Translations under genes and position numbers: made by a program
Origin: Bathynomus jamesi
Lineage: Eukaryota > Arthropoda > Malacostraca > Isopoda > Cirolanidae
Assembly (NCBI GenBank): GCA_023014485.1
Contig: JAJOZX010000937.1
Coordinates: 261,501-325,500, forward strand
Direction of reading: 5' to 3'
Length of the DNA: 64,000 bases
The notes under the pieces: generated by a model
The model's database searches: none
Seen by the model: only the letters and a program-made list of their open reading frames with translations
What the model was told of the DNA's origin: nothing
Shown: in pieces, positions 32,749 through 42,111 of the stretch
Position numbering within the stretch: position 1 is the first letter of the stretch
Layout: every line of letters begins with the position of its first letter

Positions 32749-32820
32749 TATATATATATATTATATATGGGACACACATTAGTTAAACATAATTTTTCAA
32801 AACACTTATTATGACACTTA
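32164..32820. repeat. Block of TA microsatellites and three repeated intron units
   Basis: Long TA tracts (32203-32278, 32364-32416, 32519-32552, 32697-32768) separate two near-identical copies of GAGTTAGGGTTAAGCTCTGAG followed by CTTCATTACGAGTTTGATTGC (32279-32363, 32418-32503). A third, partial copy lies at 32645-32695. It lies in the first intron of the - strand gene. No gene. Confidence 0.8.
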
Positions 32821-32832
32821 TAAGATACTCAC

Positions 32833-33036
32833 ATCTCAATGCCGTCTTCATCGAGCGGTACTTGAATTTCGTTGCAATTTTCCGTAACAAACTGGATAGA
32901 AAGTAGCTCATTCTGGTCTACTGCATTGAAGAGGCGGAGTGTCGCTTGGGCATAGAAGTCACCTTCAACAAACAGGTCGGGGGAAGCGTACAGTTTTGAT
33001 ACATGGTTTGTATGGTGCACTAAATTGCGAGAAACT
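32833..33036 (-). pseudogene. Exon-array gene, first exon, left copy
   Basis: Begins at the predicted start site 33036 and ends at the strong donor GTGAGT (32832-32827). The coding part reads KLYASPDLFVEGDFYA, then LRLFNAVDQNELLSIQFVTE and LDEDGIE plus the first two bases of a split codon, matching the phase of the repeat exons. The first ATG after the start site (ACCATGTATC) is out of frame with this peptide. Compared with the right copy (ATGAGTCAGCGG), bases have been lost just after the start codon. An in-frame ATG exists only upstream of the TATA box. It is therefore called broken. Family unknown. Confidence 0.6.
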
Positions 33037-33310
33037 GGCTCTCTCCAATGAAATTCACCATTTATAAGGGGGAGCATGTGGCCAACCCACAAGCGTGGCC
33101 TTAGCTACCTTTTGGCTATCGGCGAGATTTTGGTTGGGTATTAGAACCTAGGCCAACATTTTCGGCCAATCCGTGGGCCTGCCCCCTTTCCAAAGAACCG
33201 TCATTGGGTGTTTCACTAAAGCTGGGCACGAGTTTTGGGCGGAGCATAGATATAGGCTTGCTTGGAACCACCCGTGGTCTGGATACAGTGCTGTGATTGG
33301 CTATCCCGCA
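33036..33310 (-). promoter_or_regulatory. Promoter of the left exon-array gene (CCAAT, TATA, initiator)
   Basis: On -, TATAAA starts at 33066 and an initiator CCAGTT has its A at 33036, exactly 30 bp downstream. Inverted CCAAT boxes (ATTGG on +) lie at 33203-33207 and 33296-33300. The whole region is the inverted counterpart of 41205-41472, for example GGTTGGCCACATG before the TATA box. Confidence 0.75.
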
Positions 33311-33624
33311 TCAGCTCTGGGTGGGGCGTCTGTTCCGATGCCTTGGTCAACATCTGCTGCAAATTTTGTTTTTCGGTGATATTTCCTACAAAACACCTGG
33401 CTGTTTGAAGCGAGTTTGTGGTCCAGAGATCCCTTTGTTTATTTCTCTGACAATACAATTTAAATTTCTGCGAAAATATCTTATATTGTCACAAAACCTT
33501 TCTGTGGTGGCCACTTACAGATTAGGGGTGGCAAAGGTCACAGATTCAAAAACATTTTCTGTGTTGCATTGTGTCACACTGACCATTCCGCAAATAAATT
33601 TAAAATGAAAAATCTTTACTATGC

Positions 33625-33659
<35 letters not shown>

Positions 33660-33663
<4 letters not shown>

Positions 33664-33726
33664 ATTGTTTCACGAAAGTAACACGTGAAAAATATTTATG
33701 ATGAATAAAACCACGAAGGTTTTATT

Positions 33727-33762
<36 letters not shown>

Positions 33763-33953
33763 ATTATTTCACGAAGGTAACACGTGAAAAATATTTATGA
33801 TGAATAAAACCACGAAGGAAAGGAAACACAAAATGGTGCTCAAGCGCTTTCGTCTAATGACATCCTCAGGAACACTCAAGAACACTCTGGGGATGTCATT
33901 AGACGAAAGCGCTTGAGCACCATTTTGTGTTTCCTTTCCTTCGTGGTTTTATT

Positions 33954-33960
<7 letters not shown>
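33660..33960. repeat. Nested palindromes with a 70-bp perfect hairpin
   Basis: 33796-33865 and 33891-33960 are perfect inverted repeats of 70 bp with a 25-bp loop. A smaller hairpin (GATGAATAAAACC ... GGTTTTATTCATC, 5-base loop) and the phrase CACGAAAGTAACACGTGAAAA occur in a partial copy at 33660-33733. The arms carry CAAGCGCTTTCGTC, the type of sequence found in terminal repeats of Penelope-like elements. On -, 33869-33848 reads CTGAGGA-(10 nt)-GAAA, a hammerhead-ribozyme-like core. Confidence 0.75.
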
Positions 33961-34015
<55 letters not shown>

Positions 34016-34677
34016 TTGTATTGTGTGTACGGCTCCAATGGTATTCTGCTTAACGACTTTACCGGCCAAATGGTTCAGATTTGTTATTGAAGATACAAGC
34101 TAATAGCTCTGAAAAGCACCAAATCGATCCTTGTTTTGTTTGATAGGCCTAAACTTACTTTAAAAATAGAATAAATAGAGTACAATTTATATTTAATGTT
34201 TGTGTGTGTGTGTGTGTGTTGGGTCAAACTGACATAAAATATGGTGACCAGAATACAGGTAAAGGCGTGGAAGGGGACACCAACACGAATATTCTTTTGT
34301 ATGATAAAATTTGTTTGGCGATTTGTTTGTTAAGCAGAAAAAAGGAGGCTTCAGCTTTTGTCTTCAAGGACTGCGATAAGTTAATCTGCAGATGTCACAA
34401 ATATAATATTGTATGAAGGAATGAGAAATACCTATTCTAAAATTGCCTTCCTGACCATAGATTGAACTTGAAAGATACGACATAAAACGCGTCTTTACCT
34501 GTACATTTCCAAGATTTCGAAAATTGAAATATATATTATATATATATAACACAGTTAACAAAAATATAAAATAAGATACAAGCCTAAAACTTTTCTTTAA
34601 AAATAGATTAGTTACAAATTTATATTTAATTTGAACATTTATTGAGTTGTTCAGAATAGGATGTTTTATATATATAT

Positions 34678-34721
<44 letters not shown>
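33961..34721. other. Left-arm intergenic sequence of the inverted duplication
   Basis: No gene seen. 34400-34530 (ACGACATAAAACGCG, CTGTACATTTCCAAGATTTC) is the inverted counterpart of 40180-40300 on the right arm. A short (TG)n tract lies near 34200. Confidence 0.6.
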
Positions 34722-34724
<3 letters not shown>

Positions 34725-35093
34725 GGTGTCCCGTAAGTCTGGACCCATAGGGATTTATAATATATTTTTTATTATGTTATTATTATTATTTTATTATTAT
34801 TTTTATTATTTTTTATTATGATTTTTATTATGATTTTTATTTGTGGGGCCACTTGAAAGCCAAAGTGTACGAGGTCAAACTTCAGAACATTTTCCACCTT
34901 AAAGCACGCATTGTGGAGGCGTGTCAAGAAATTTCTGCGACTGTGATTCAGAAAGTGCTGTCGCAGTGGAGATTGCGTCTTCAACTATGTGTGCGACACA
35001 ACGGCGGACACTTTGAACAGATTATGTAAATTTTTGGACTATTTTGTAATTTTATTATTTTTCCCTATGGGTCCAGACTTACGGGACACCCTG
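34722..35093 (+). mobile_element. Deleted mariner-like element (MITE-sized)
   Basis: The inverted ends CAGGGTGTCCCGTAAGTCTG sit between TA dinucleotides inside a TA microsatellite. The 372-bp interior keeps only the C-terminus of a transposase (FLWGHLKAKVYEV ... RLQLCVRHNGGHFEQIM then stop, 34841-35029). Non-autonomous derivative by internal deletion. Confidence 0.88.
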
Positions 35094-35105
35094 TATAATA
35101 ATATA

Positions 35106-35143
<38 letters not shown>

Positions 35144-35146
<3 letters not shown>

Positions 35147-35792
35147 GGAGTCTCAAAAGTCACTATCTATTTTGAAAAATAATGGGAATTACGAAAAACT
35201 GGTTTAAGACATGAAAAATATATTTATTTCAAAGTAAGTGCCACAAAGAATTAGTGCTATTTATTTATCTGTCTCCACATGGCGACCATCAGTGTCTCTA
35301 CAGAGCTCAAAGCGATAAGTTGTTTCCCGGAACACACTTTCCAGCATTTGAGGTGTTATTTTCTGAACTGCATTGGTAATACGATTTCGAAGTTCGGCTA
35401 CATCACTAATTCTTCTACCAGTGTACACCTTAGACTTAATGAAACCCCAGGCGAAAAAATCTAATGGTGTTAAATCGGGTGAACGTGCTGCCCATGGTTG
35501 TGTTCCTCCACGACCAATCCAGCGACCGGGGAAGCGTCTGTCAAGATAATCACGTACAATTATTGCATAATGGCACGGTGCTCCATCCTGCTGAAAAACT
35601 ACTGTGTCAAGAATGCCATCTGTAAGAAGTTGAGGTTCGAGGAATTGTTCAAGCATGTCAAGATAATAAACCAATTAACTTTTTTTAAATACACAAATTT
35701 TCACCAGAAGTACATATCTTTATGCCAGCATAGCATTTTTAAAAAAAACATCTAATGTCACCGAAATAGAAAGTGACTTTTGAGACACCCTG
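35144..35792 (-). mobile_element. Deleted DD41D mariner-like element
   Basis: The ends CAGGGAGTCTCAAAAGTCAC and GTGACTTTTGAGACACCCTG lie between TA dinucleotides. It is 649 bp and keeps the 3' half of the transposase on -. It differs in TIR sequence from the fold-back at 8763-9389 but encodes a closely related protein. Confidence 0.88.
35261..35674 (-). pseudogene. DD41D transposase, C-terminal part
   Basis: 137 open codons covering YYLDMLEQFLEPQLL, the second catalytic Asp in VFQQDGAPCH, WIGRGG and the third Asp in SPDLTPLDFF. Counting gives 41 residues between these two Asp, the DD41D (rosa-type) spacing. The DNA-binding domain and first catalytic Asp are deleted, so it is inactive. The end is natural (DGRHVETDK then stop). 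Confidence 0.85.
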
Positions 35793-35805
35793 TATATATA
35801 TATAT

Positions 35806-35929
35806 ATCATTAGTAGTGGTAATAATAATAATAATAATAATAATATTTTCATGCTTACTTAGGGGAAAATTAATCACGGGTATTGACAACTATTTTGTGG
35901 GGTAGCCTAATAGGGCTTCTAAGCCAACT
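35806..35929. other. Left-arm spacer with (TAA)n
   Basis: ATCATTAGTAGTGGTAATAATAAT and CATGCTTACTTAG are the inverted counterpart of 40124-40182, marking the inverted duplication. Confidence 0.65.
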
Positions 35930-36357
35930 GGATGATTATTATATGGTTGATCCTGGAGGCACTGGCTGGTGATGACCTGAGGCACTGGTTGATGGTGCCC
36001 GAGGCACTGGCTGATTAAACCAAGTGGCTGATTAGAGGCACTATAAGAGAGCTGCAGGGTGGCTGGAAGAGCCATATGCGTCTGACAGCTGTCAGGCGAA
36101 CCACCCTCTCCTCTGGGTTCCCTCCTCTGGGTTTCTCCACCTTCCTCTCTCTCTCTTTCAGCCCCTTTGGGGGATGAGGCCGTCCCACGTTCTCCCCCAA
36201 AGAGGCTTTGCAACCTCAATTTGGGGTTGGCAACAAAGGGTGGGTGGGGTGCCTTGAAACAAAGGGGGTGGGGTGCCTTGCAACAAAGGGGGTGGGGTTA
36301 GCACTCTTGCAACATTACGTAACATTCCTGCACTCTGGCATTTTGCGCCCATGCTAC
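35930..36357 (-). repeat. GC-rich leader-like repeat R, copy 2
   Basis: Has the same ordered blocks as copy 1 on -: GGCACTATAAGAGAGC, CATATGCGTCTGACAGCTGTC, CCCCTTTGGGGGATGAGGCCG, then three tandem units of about 25 bp (TTGCAACAAAGGGGGTGGGG) ending TTTTGCGCCCATGCTACTG. It faces copy 3 (39183-39560, +) across the palindrome centre. Confidence 0.75.
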
Positions 36358-36359
36358 TG

Positions 36360-36925
36360 ACTCCATTGTATCTGTAACGGCTTGCGGGGAAGCGTAGCTG
36401 GTGGGGGTTGGTTGGGGATGGAGATGGGTGGAACGCCGATAGGGGTCCTACTTCTCTTCCCTTTAAATCATGCTCGGGGTACCACCGGTTTGATGCTCAG
36501 GCATCTTTTCACATTAATTATGTAACTATTACTAACTATGACACAAAAACATACACGCGGAGTCACTGTACGATTGTACCGTATTCAAATATACATTTCC
36601 GCGGTCACCGTCAAAACTTACTATTGAACGGAAGATTCGCAGTGTATATGGTGGGGGTCGGGCGGGAGGAGGGGAAGGGGATGCTAGGAGTGCCCACTCC
36701 TTATCCCTTTAAATCACGTAAGCGCGTAAGTTTGTAAATATATCTAAAGTAATAAAAACTATTTATCTATTTGCTTGGTCTTTCATTTAAGATTTCAGAG
36801 CCTTTACCTGGCCTTTTGAAAATATTTTGAGCAGTTTATGTAGTTAAAGCTCACTCGTTCATTCGTTTCATTCGTTCATTCGTTTGTAATTTTAAAGGGC
36901 TCGCTCGTTCGTTCATTCGTATGCC
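36360..36925. other. GC-rich spacer with an internal duplication and TTCG-type simple repeats
   Basis: G-rich blocks followed by CCCTTTAAATCA occur twice (about 36392-36470 and 36645-36720). TTCATTCGTTCATTCG repeats occupy about 36850-36920. No gene supported. Confidence 0.45.
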
Positions 36926-37181
36926 CGCTATTTCAAGATCACTGTTTACCACCTCATAGGTCCAAGAAGGTATTTCCGGATGTCGCTAGAAAATTTGGTG
37001 GATATATATATGTATTAATATTAATTAAATATTGTGGACCATCTAATGAGATTGTAAGTGGGTAATCTTGGCACATTTACAAATTTTATTGGACAGGTAA
37101 CATAACGGTTCACTGACTTTAAATCCTGTTAATTTGATAGTAAGAAGGAGCACAAAACTGAGAAGCGTCACTGGCACTGGC

Positions 37182-37234
<53 letters not shown>

Positions 37235-37502
37235 TTTAACTGCAAACAGAGCATAATTAATGTAAAGAACGACGCTTGCGTAAAAGAAACGTCCGCACAA
37301 GGTGGGGAGAGAAAAGGAACAAATGAAAAATGAGGCACCTCCCAGGAATCGAACCCGGGATCATCCAATTGCCGGTCGGATATGCTAACCACTGCAACAA
37401 GGTCCCCGATCAGTCACAACTCGTAATTCTCCTACATCCTAGCGACATCCGGAAATACCTTCTTGGACCTATGAGGTGGTAAACAGTGATCTTGAAATAG
37501 CG
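36926..37502. repeat. 63-bp perfect inverted repeat at the palindrome centre
   Basis: 36926-36988 (CGCTATTTCAAGATCACTG ...) is exactly the reverse complement of 37440-37502. The 451-bp interior holds a TA tract and a tRNA-like SINE. Its midpoint (37214) coincides with the symmetry centre derived from the mirrored promoters (37254). Confidence 0.88.
37230..37407 (-). mobile_element. tRNA-derived SINE-like element
   Basis: On -, 37407-37332 resembles a tRNA: GGGGACC start, A-box-like AGTGGTTAGCATATCCGACC, B box GGTTCGATTCC and a T-arm CCCGG/TTCGATT/CCTGGG. The acceptor strands do not pair well, so it is not a tRNA gene. A non-tRNA body of about 100 bp follows (to about 37230), ending at a TA tract. 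Confidence 0.65.
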
Positions 37503-37503
37503 A

Positions 37504-37572
<69 letters not shown>

Positions 37573-37758
37573 GTAGAGATATACTGTGTTAAGACTTACA
37601 TGCATTAATTAATTTAAAAATGTAGTGGCAATTTAAAGTTGTTTTGTGATTAATGTAAAGATGTATAGCCTAAAAATGTGTTGTAATTAATTTAAAATGT
37701 AATGGTAATTAAAACTATATGGTGTTTAAGAATATATATATATATATATATATATATA
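37503..37758. other. AT-rich stretch with two TA tracts
   Basis: Two TA tracts enclose repeats of TTAATTTAAAA/TGTAATGGTAATTA. No gene seen. The second tract is the target of the Tc1 copy 2 insertion. Confidence 0.5.
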
Positions 37759-39150
37759 CAGTGCCCGCGAAAAGTATCCGATCACCCTTGAAATTTGTAT
37801 TTTTTACATAAAAAACAATGTTTAAATGTATACTAACCTTATATTAGTATTTTGTCATCTGTCCTTTGGTTTGGATGACTTGTTCTAGACGTTTTGGCAT
37901 GGATTTAATCAAGTTTTGACAAACTTCCACTGATATTTCCTTGCACCATACCTTTTTGATGGCCTCTTGTAATTTTTCGACTGAGCCAGTGTCGTGGCAT
38001 TCAACCTTATTTTTTATTATTAGCCACAGATTTTCTATCGGATTGAGATCTGGACTATTACCAGGCCAATCCAAAATATCAAATTTATTGTCAGTAATCC
38101 ATTTTGTCACTATTTTGGCCCTGTGACATGGTGCACCATCATGCATGTATGTTTTTGTCCTTTGGATTGCCATTGCCATTGGAAGTTTATCCTGTAGCAT
38201 TGCTAAATACCGTGCACCATTCATAGTTGTGTTCTTCGGAAGAAAATATAAGTTTCCACGCCCATAGTAACCGAAACAACCCCAAACCATCACACTTGGA
38301 GGGTGTTTCATTGTCTTTAGGGTGTATTTAGGGTCCATCCTATTTGAGCCAATAGGCCGGCGAACCTTTTTTGGACAACTTCTGAATGTCAAAAATGTCG
38401 ACTCATCGCTAAATAAAACCTTCTTCCAGTCATCAACAGTCCAATGAATGTATTTTTTACAAAATGCGACACGTTTTTTACGCATTTTTTCATTAATGAA
38501 CGGTTTCTTAGCAGCATGGCGAGATGGTAATCCGAGTTCTTTTTGGAGCCGCTCCTGGATAGTTCGTTCAGAAACACCAGATAACAAATTATTCATATTA
38601 AATTTTATTTCTTTCGCAGTTATTGTTGGGTTTTTCAATACTAAACGTTTCATAAGTTTGTCTGTTCGCGAATTTGTTTTTCTCGGTCTGCAGATCGTTT
38701 TTTAGGGACTGGCGTGGTTAGGCCACCATTGTTCTTAGCCCGTGAAACCCATAAATTAACGGTACTTTGGGATATGTTTAATTCCTTAGCTATCTGTCTC
38801 TGTGATTTCCCACATGCATGCAAAGCAACAATAGCACCTCGACAATCACTCTTAAGTTGTTTTTTAGCACACATTATATATAAATTTTATTTACACCACT
38901 TTCTGTAAAAAAAAAAAAAAATCAAGAAATTTACACAAACAGTGAAATCTGACAAATTTGAGACACAGCCACCCGCAACGAAGGCTACCAGAACACTAAT
39001 TTGAGAATGCGTTGGATAGCTCTTATATCAGCGAGCAACCTCAAAGTTACCAGATGTCGCTAGAACAAATAGAAAGTGAATTACGTGTCTCTGAATATCA
39101 AGGGAAAATATTGTATTTTCTTGAGTGATCGGATACTTTTCGCGGGCACG
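37759..39150 (-). mobile_element. Tc1-like DD34E transposon, copy 2
   Basis: The ends CAGTGCCCGCGAAAAGTATC and GATACTTTTCGCGGGCACG (final CTG reduced to CG) lie inside a TA microsatellite. It is nearly identical to copy 1 at 19676-21068 throughout. It sits within the centre of the inverted duplication and adds 1.4 kb of asymmetry. Confidence 0.92.
37844..38874 (-). pseudogene. Tc1-like transposase (DD34E), one frameshift
   Basis: Starts MCAKKQLKSD at 38874 with a helix-turn-helix (QIAKELNISQSTVNLW). A second helix-turn-helix (AKEIKFNMNNLLSGVSERTI) and the catalytic domain follow. The first Asp is in VLFSDESTF, the second in MHDGAPCH and the Glu in SPDLNPIE. Spacing between the last two is 34 residues. 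The only break is one missing base near 38690 (GGTCTGCAG here, GGTCTGCCAG in copy 1), joining a 74-residue and a 269-residue frame. Confidence 0.9.
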
Positions 39151-39182
39151 TATATATATATATATATATATATATATTTAGT

Positions 39183-39391
39183 AGTATGGGCGAAAAATCC
39201 ATGAGTGCAGAGCAATTGCATAATGTTGAAAATGTGCCACCCCACCCCCTTTGTTGCAAGACACCCTCACCCCCTTTGGTGGCACTCCCTTTCCTTGCAA
39301 GGCACCCCCCTTTTGTTGCAAGGCACCCCCACCCCCCTTTGTTGGAAGACTTCTTTGGGGGAGAAGTTGGGACGGCCTCACCCCCCAAATG

Positions 39392-39425
<34 letters not shown>

Positions 39426-39560
39426 GAGGAGAGGACCCAGAGGAGGGGGTTCTTCGCCTGACAGCTGTTAGACGCATATGAAGTCTTCAGCCACCCCGCC
39501 GCTCTCTTATAGTGCCCCTAATCAGCCAGTTGGCTTAATCAGCCAGTGCCTCAGGGCTTC
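39183..39560 (+). repeat. GC-rich leader-like repeat R, copy 3
   Basis: Mirror image of copy 2: TATGGGCGAAAAATCC, tandem CCCCTTTGTTGCAAG-type units, GGGGGAGAAGTTGGGACGGCC, a (GA)n tract, CTGACAGCTGTTAGACGCATATG and CTCTCTTATAGTGCCCC. Long proline-rich open frames cross it on both strands but arise from C-rich repeats. I do not treat them as genes. Confidence 0.75.
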
Positions 39561-39973
39561 ATCAGCCAGTGCCTCTGGGTGTCATCGCCTCTGGGCATCA
39601 TCGGCTCCGTGCATCAGTTGACGCGCCGCGCGTTGGCAGGCACAAGCCCCGTGCGTCTGGTTGCTGGGCGCCCCTGGCATCACCCCGTCCGGTTGCTGGG
39701 TGCCCTGCGCCTCAGTCAAGTGTCACAGTGCACGTGCGCTAAAAGGAACCGGGTTCGTACCCCGGGCGGGACTCGTTACTCAGGGTACCCTAATGTTCCC
39801 CCGTGGGACTAAGGTGAGGATAATACACTTCAATTCAAAAAAGAAAGAAAGAGCTCCGTAGGCCTAAGGTGGGATGTAGAAACTACTCGTACGGAAAATA
39901 AATCCCAACCGTGGGTCTAAGGCGGTACGAAAAAAGAAAATAATTAAATCAACGAAAATGCTTTCAAATGATT

Positions 39974-40025
<52 letters not shown>

Positions 40026-41160
40026 TTAAACGAATTTAAGCATATTTGCTTTATTTCTATCCTGCATTATTTTTGCAATAAAACGCGAAACTTTAACCCC
40101 ATATATAGTGCTTCAATACTTGTTTCTAAGTAAGCGTGAAATTATTATTATTATTAATATTATTACCACTACTAATGATATATATAAATTTTGGAAATCT
40201 TGGAAATGTACAGGAAAAGGCATGTTTTTATGTCGTATCTTTCGAGTTTAATCTACGGTCAGGAAGGCAATTTTAGAACAGATGTCTTTCAATCCTTCAC
40301 ACATAATTCAGACGATTTATGGTATGTTTAGACCTTCCCATGATAAGCTAATCAAACTACAAAACAAGATTCGAGTTGGGACCCTTTCTGTCGCCTTTCA
40401 GTGCAAATAACTTGTTGCTTCAATAGGAAATCTGAAACCATACGTACACCTTTTTCTAATCAGCATGTGACCATTTAAGCAAATAAACAAAGGTTATCCC
40501 TCCCAATCCTGACTCGCAGTAAAACATCAATTCAGCATCCTTGTTTAATAAACATATAAATTTAAATTTAATAAGCAAACTTTAAAATATTTTGAAATAT
40601 ATTGTCTTTACCCTGCAGATGCTCCAAGATGATGTTTAAATAGAGGTTTACCATACACTATTGTTCCACGGACAGCATCGTGATAAGAATTTCTGACATA
40701 TAAACATCAAAATTATCACACAATACAATAGCCGAGTTGGGGGTTTTCAGCGCAAATAATATATGTCCCTTCTACAAGAAAATATGAAGCCTTTATCATC
40801 ATCATAGACAGGTGTTTTCTAAGTGACCAAACTGGCAGAAAATAAAAATGTGGAAGATATCTTAACCATTTTTTTCTGCCAGTTTGGTACAGCACAAACA
40901 ATACATAAATGTTTTGTAAACAGCATGTGACCATATAAGCAAATACGCAGCTTACTCGTAAGGGTCAACAATTCTTCTACAGTAAATTTATTTTTTGCAG
41001 AAAACCGAATTGTATTGTTCAGGGAATAATCAAATGGTTCTGAGGGCAACAAACTCATTTCAAACAAGCCGGTGTTTTGGATCTCAAATCTTAAATCAAT
41101 ATTTGTTCTACGATAGGAGCTTTATGCCCATCATACAAAAATGAAATTTGTCTCACGTAA
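39561..41160. other. Right-arm intergenic region
   Basis: No gene supported. It contains CAGTGCCTC-type short repeats (39540-39720), a TA tract (39979-40024) and a (TTA)n segment inverted relative to 35806-35850. At 40180-40300 lies the counterpart of 34400-34530. CAGCATGTGACCAT is duplicated at 40464 and 40921. A 17-bp inverted repeat (40826-40842 and 40872-40888) reads ACCAAACTGGCAGAAAA. Confidence 0.55.
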
Positions 41161-41204
41161 TGGGGACCGCGATTCGCGGCAGACGGCACGCCCAGACTTC
41201 TTGG

Positions 41205-41474
41205 CTTCAGCCAATCACGACACTGTGCCCGGACCTCGGTTGGGTACCAAGCAAGCCTACCGCTAAACCCCGCCCAAATTCATGCCCAGACTTAATGGAG
41301 TTAGCCAATCACGACACTGCGGGGCGTGCCCAGGGCCTCGGTTGGTCGAAAATGCATGCCTAAGTCTAATTCTTGCCCAAATTTCACCGTTAGCCAATAG
41401 GAAGCTAAGGTTTGCTCTTGTGGGCTGGCCACATGCCCCCTTATAAAGCGCGAATCATGACGCAGAGCATCAGT
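41205..41474 (+). promoter_or_regulatory. Promoter of the right exon-array gene (three CCAAT boxes, TATA, TCAGT initiator)
   Basis: CCAAT at 41211-41215, 41305-41309 and 41394-41398 lie about 90 bp apart within a 94-bp tandem repeat (AGCCAATCACGACACTG). TATAAA is at 41442-41447. The initiator TCAGT is at 41470-41474, with its A at 41472, 30 bp after the TATA start. This is a textbook arthropod core promoter layout. Confidence 0.8.
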
Positions 41475-41672
41475 TTCTCCAGCTTTTGATTTTACACAAC
41501 ATCAATGAGTCAGCGGTCTTTGTACAACACCCCCGATTTGTTGGAGGGCGAGTCCGAATATGCCAAGCAGCACTGCACCTCTTCAACGCTGCAGATCGGG
41601 GGATCTCCTATCAACACAGCTTGTTACAGAAAATTGCGATGCATCGGAAGATTCAACAGGCAATTCAATTGA
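41472..41672 (+). pseudogene. Exon-array gene, first exon, right copy
   Basis: After the initiator, ATG at 41504 (ATCAATGAGT) opens MSQRSLYNTPDLLEGESEYA. A single-base loss near 41560 (GCCAAG versus GCCCAAG in the left copy) shifts the frame. The homologous peptide continues as LHLFNAADR and then LLSTQLVTENCD ... SIE. The expected donor position reads GAT-GCAAGT, a GC-type donor, where the left copy has GTGAGT. The start codon is better preserved here than in the left copy, which instead keeps the downstream frame. Family unknown. Confidence 0.6.
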
Positions 41673-41689
41673 GATGCAAGTGATTATAT

Positions 41690-42061
41690 TCTCCGTTTCA
41701 ATCAGTGCTAATTACCATATAAATAGCGTTTTGTAAATTATTTTAAATATATGGTGTGGCTTTAGTAATATTTTTCTCGGTAATTAAAGATGAATTTTTC
41801 TCGTTTATAATTGGGAATCTAATTTCCTTTTGTTCCGAATTTTTCTTCAGCGTAAAAATTAATCCATTATGCTTTTCCATTGTCCCCCCTCATATATATA
41901 TATAGAAATATATGGTGGTGCTTATTTTTTCTCGATAATGCACCACCGCAGTAGGAAATCATCAAATGCAATAAATGCGTTTTGAAAAACATTTTTTAAA
42001 TATTGTCTGATCGTAATAAAGCGAACTGAAGTGCTATCTGCTCAGAGGACGGTCTCTATTC

Positions 42062-42110
<49 letters not shown>
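41690..42110. other. First intron of the right exon-array gene
   Basis: AT-rich, with TTTTTCTCGGTAATTAAAG and a palindromic GGTGGTGC/GCACCACC pair near 41915-41945. It ends in a TA tract at 42063-42110. AAGTGCTATCTGCTCAGAGG is repeated as a diverged copy near 45100. No exon recognised. Confidence 0.4.

Positions 42111-42111
<1 letters not shown>

Noticed and set aside
37332..37407. Possible tRNA gene on -
   Set aside because: A and B boxes are good, but the acceptor strands do not pair and the sequence continues into a non-tRNA body; a tRNA-derived SINE is the better reading.
39186..39481. Long overlapping open frames on both strands
   Set aside because: They arise from C-rich/G-rich and (GA)n tandem repeats of repeat R, without protein-like composition or conservation between copies.
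39730..39775. T-arm-like CCGGG-TTCGTAC-CCCGG suggesting a tRNA or SINE
   Set aside because: No A box or matching acceptor stem at the right distance upstream.
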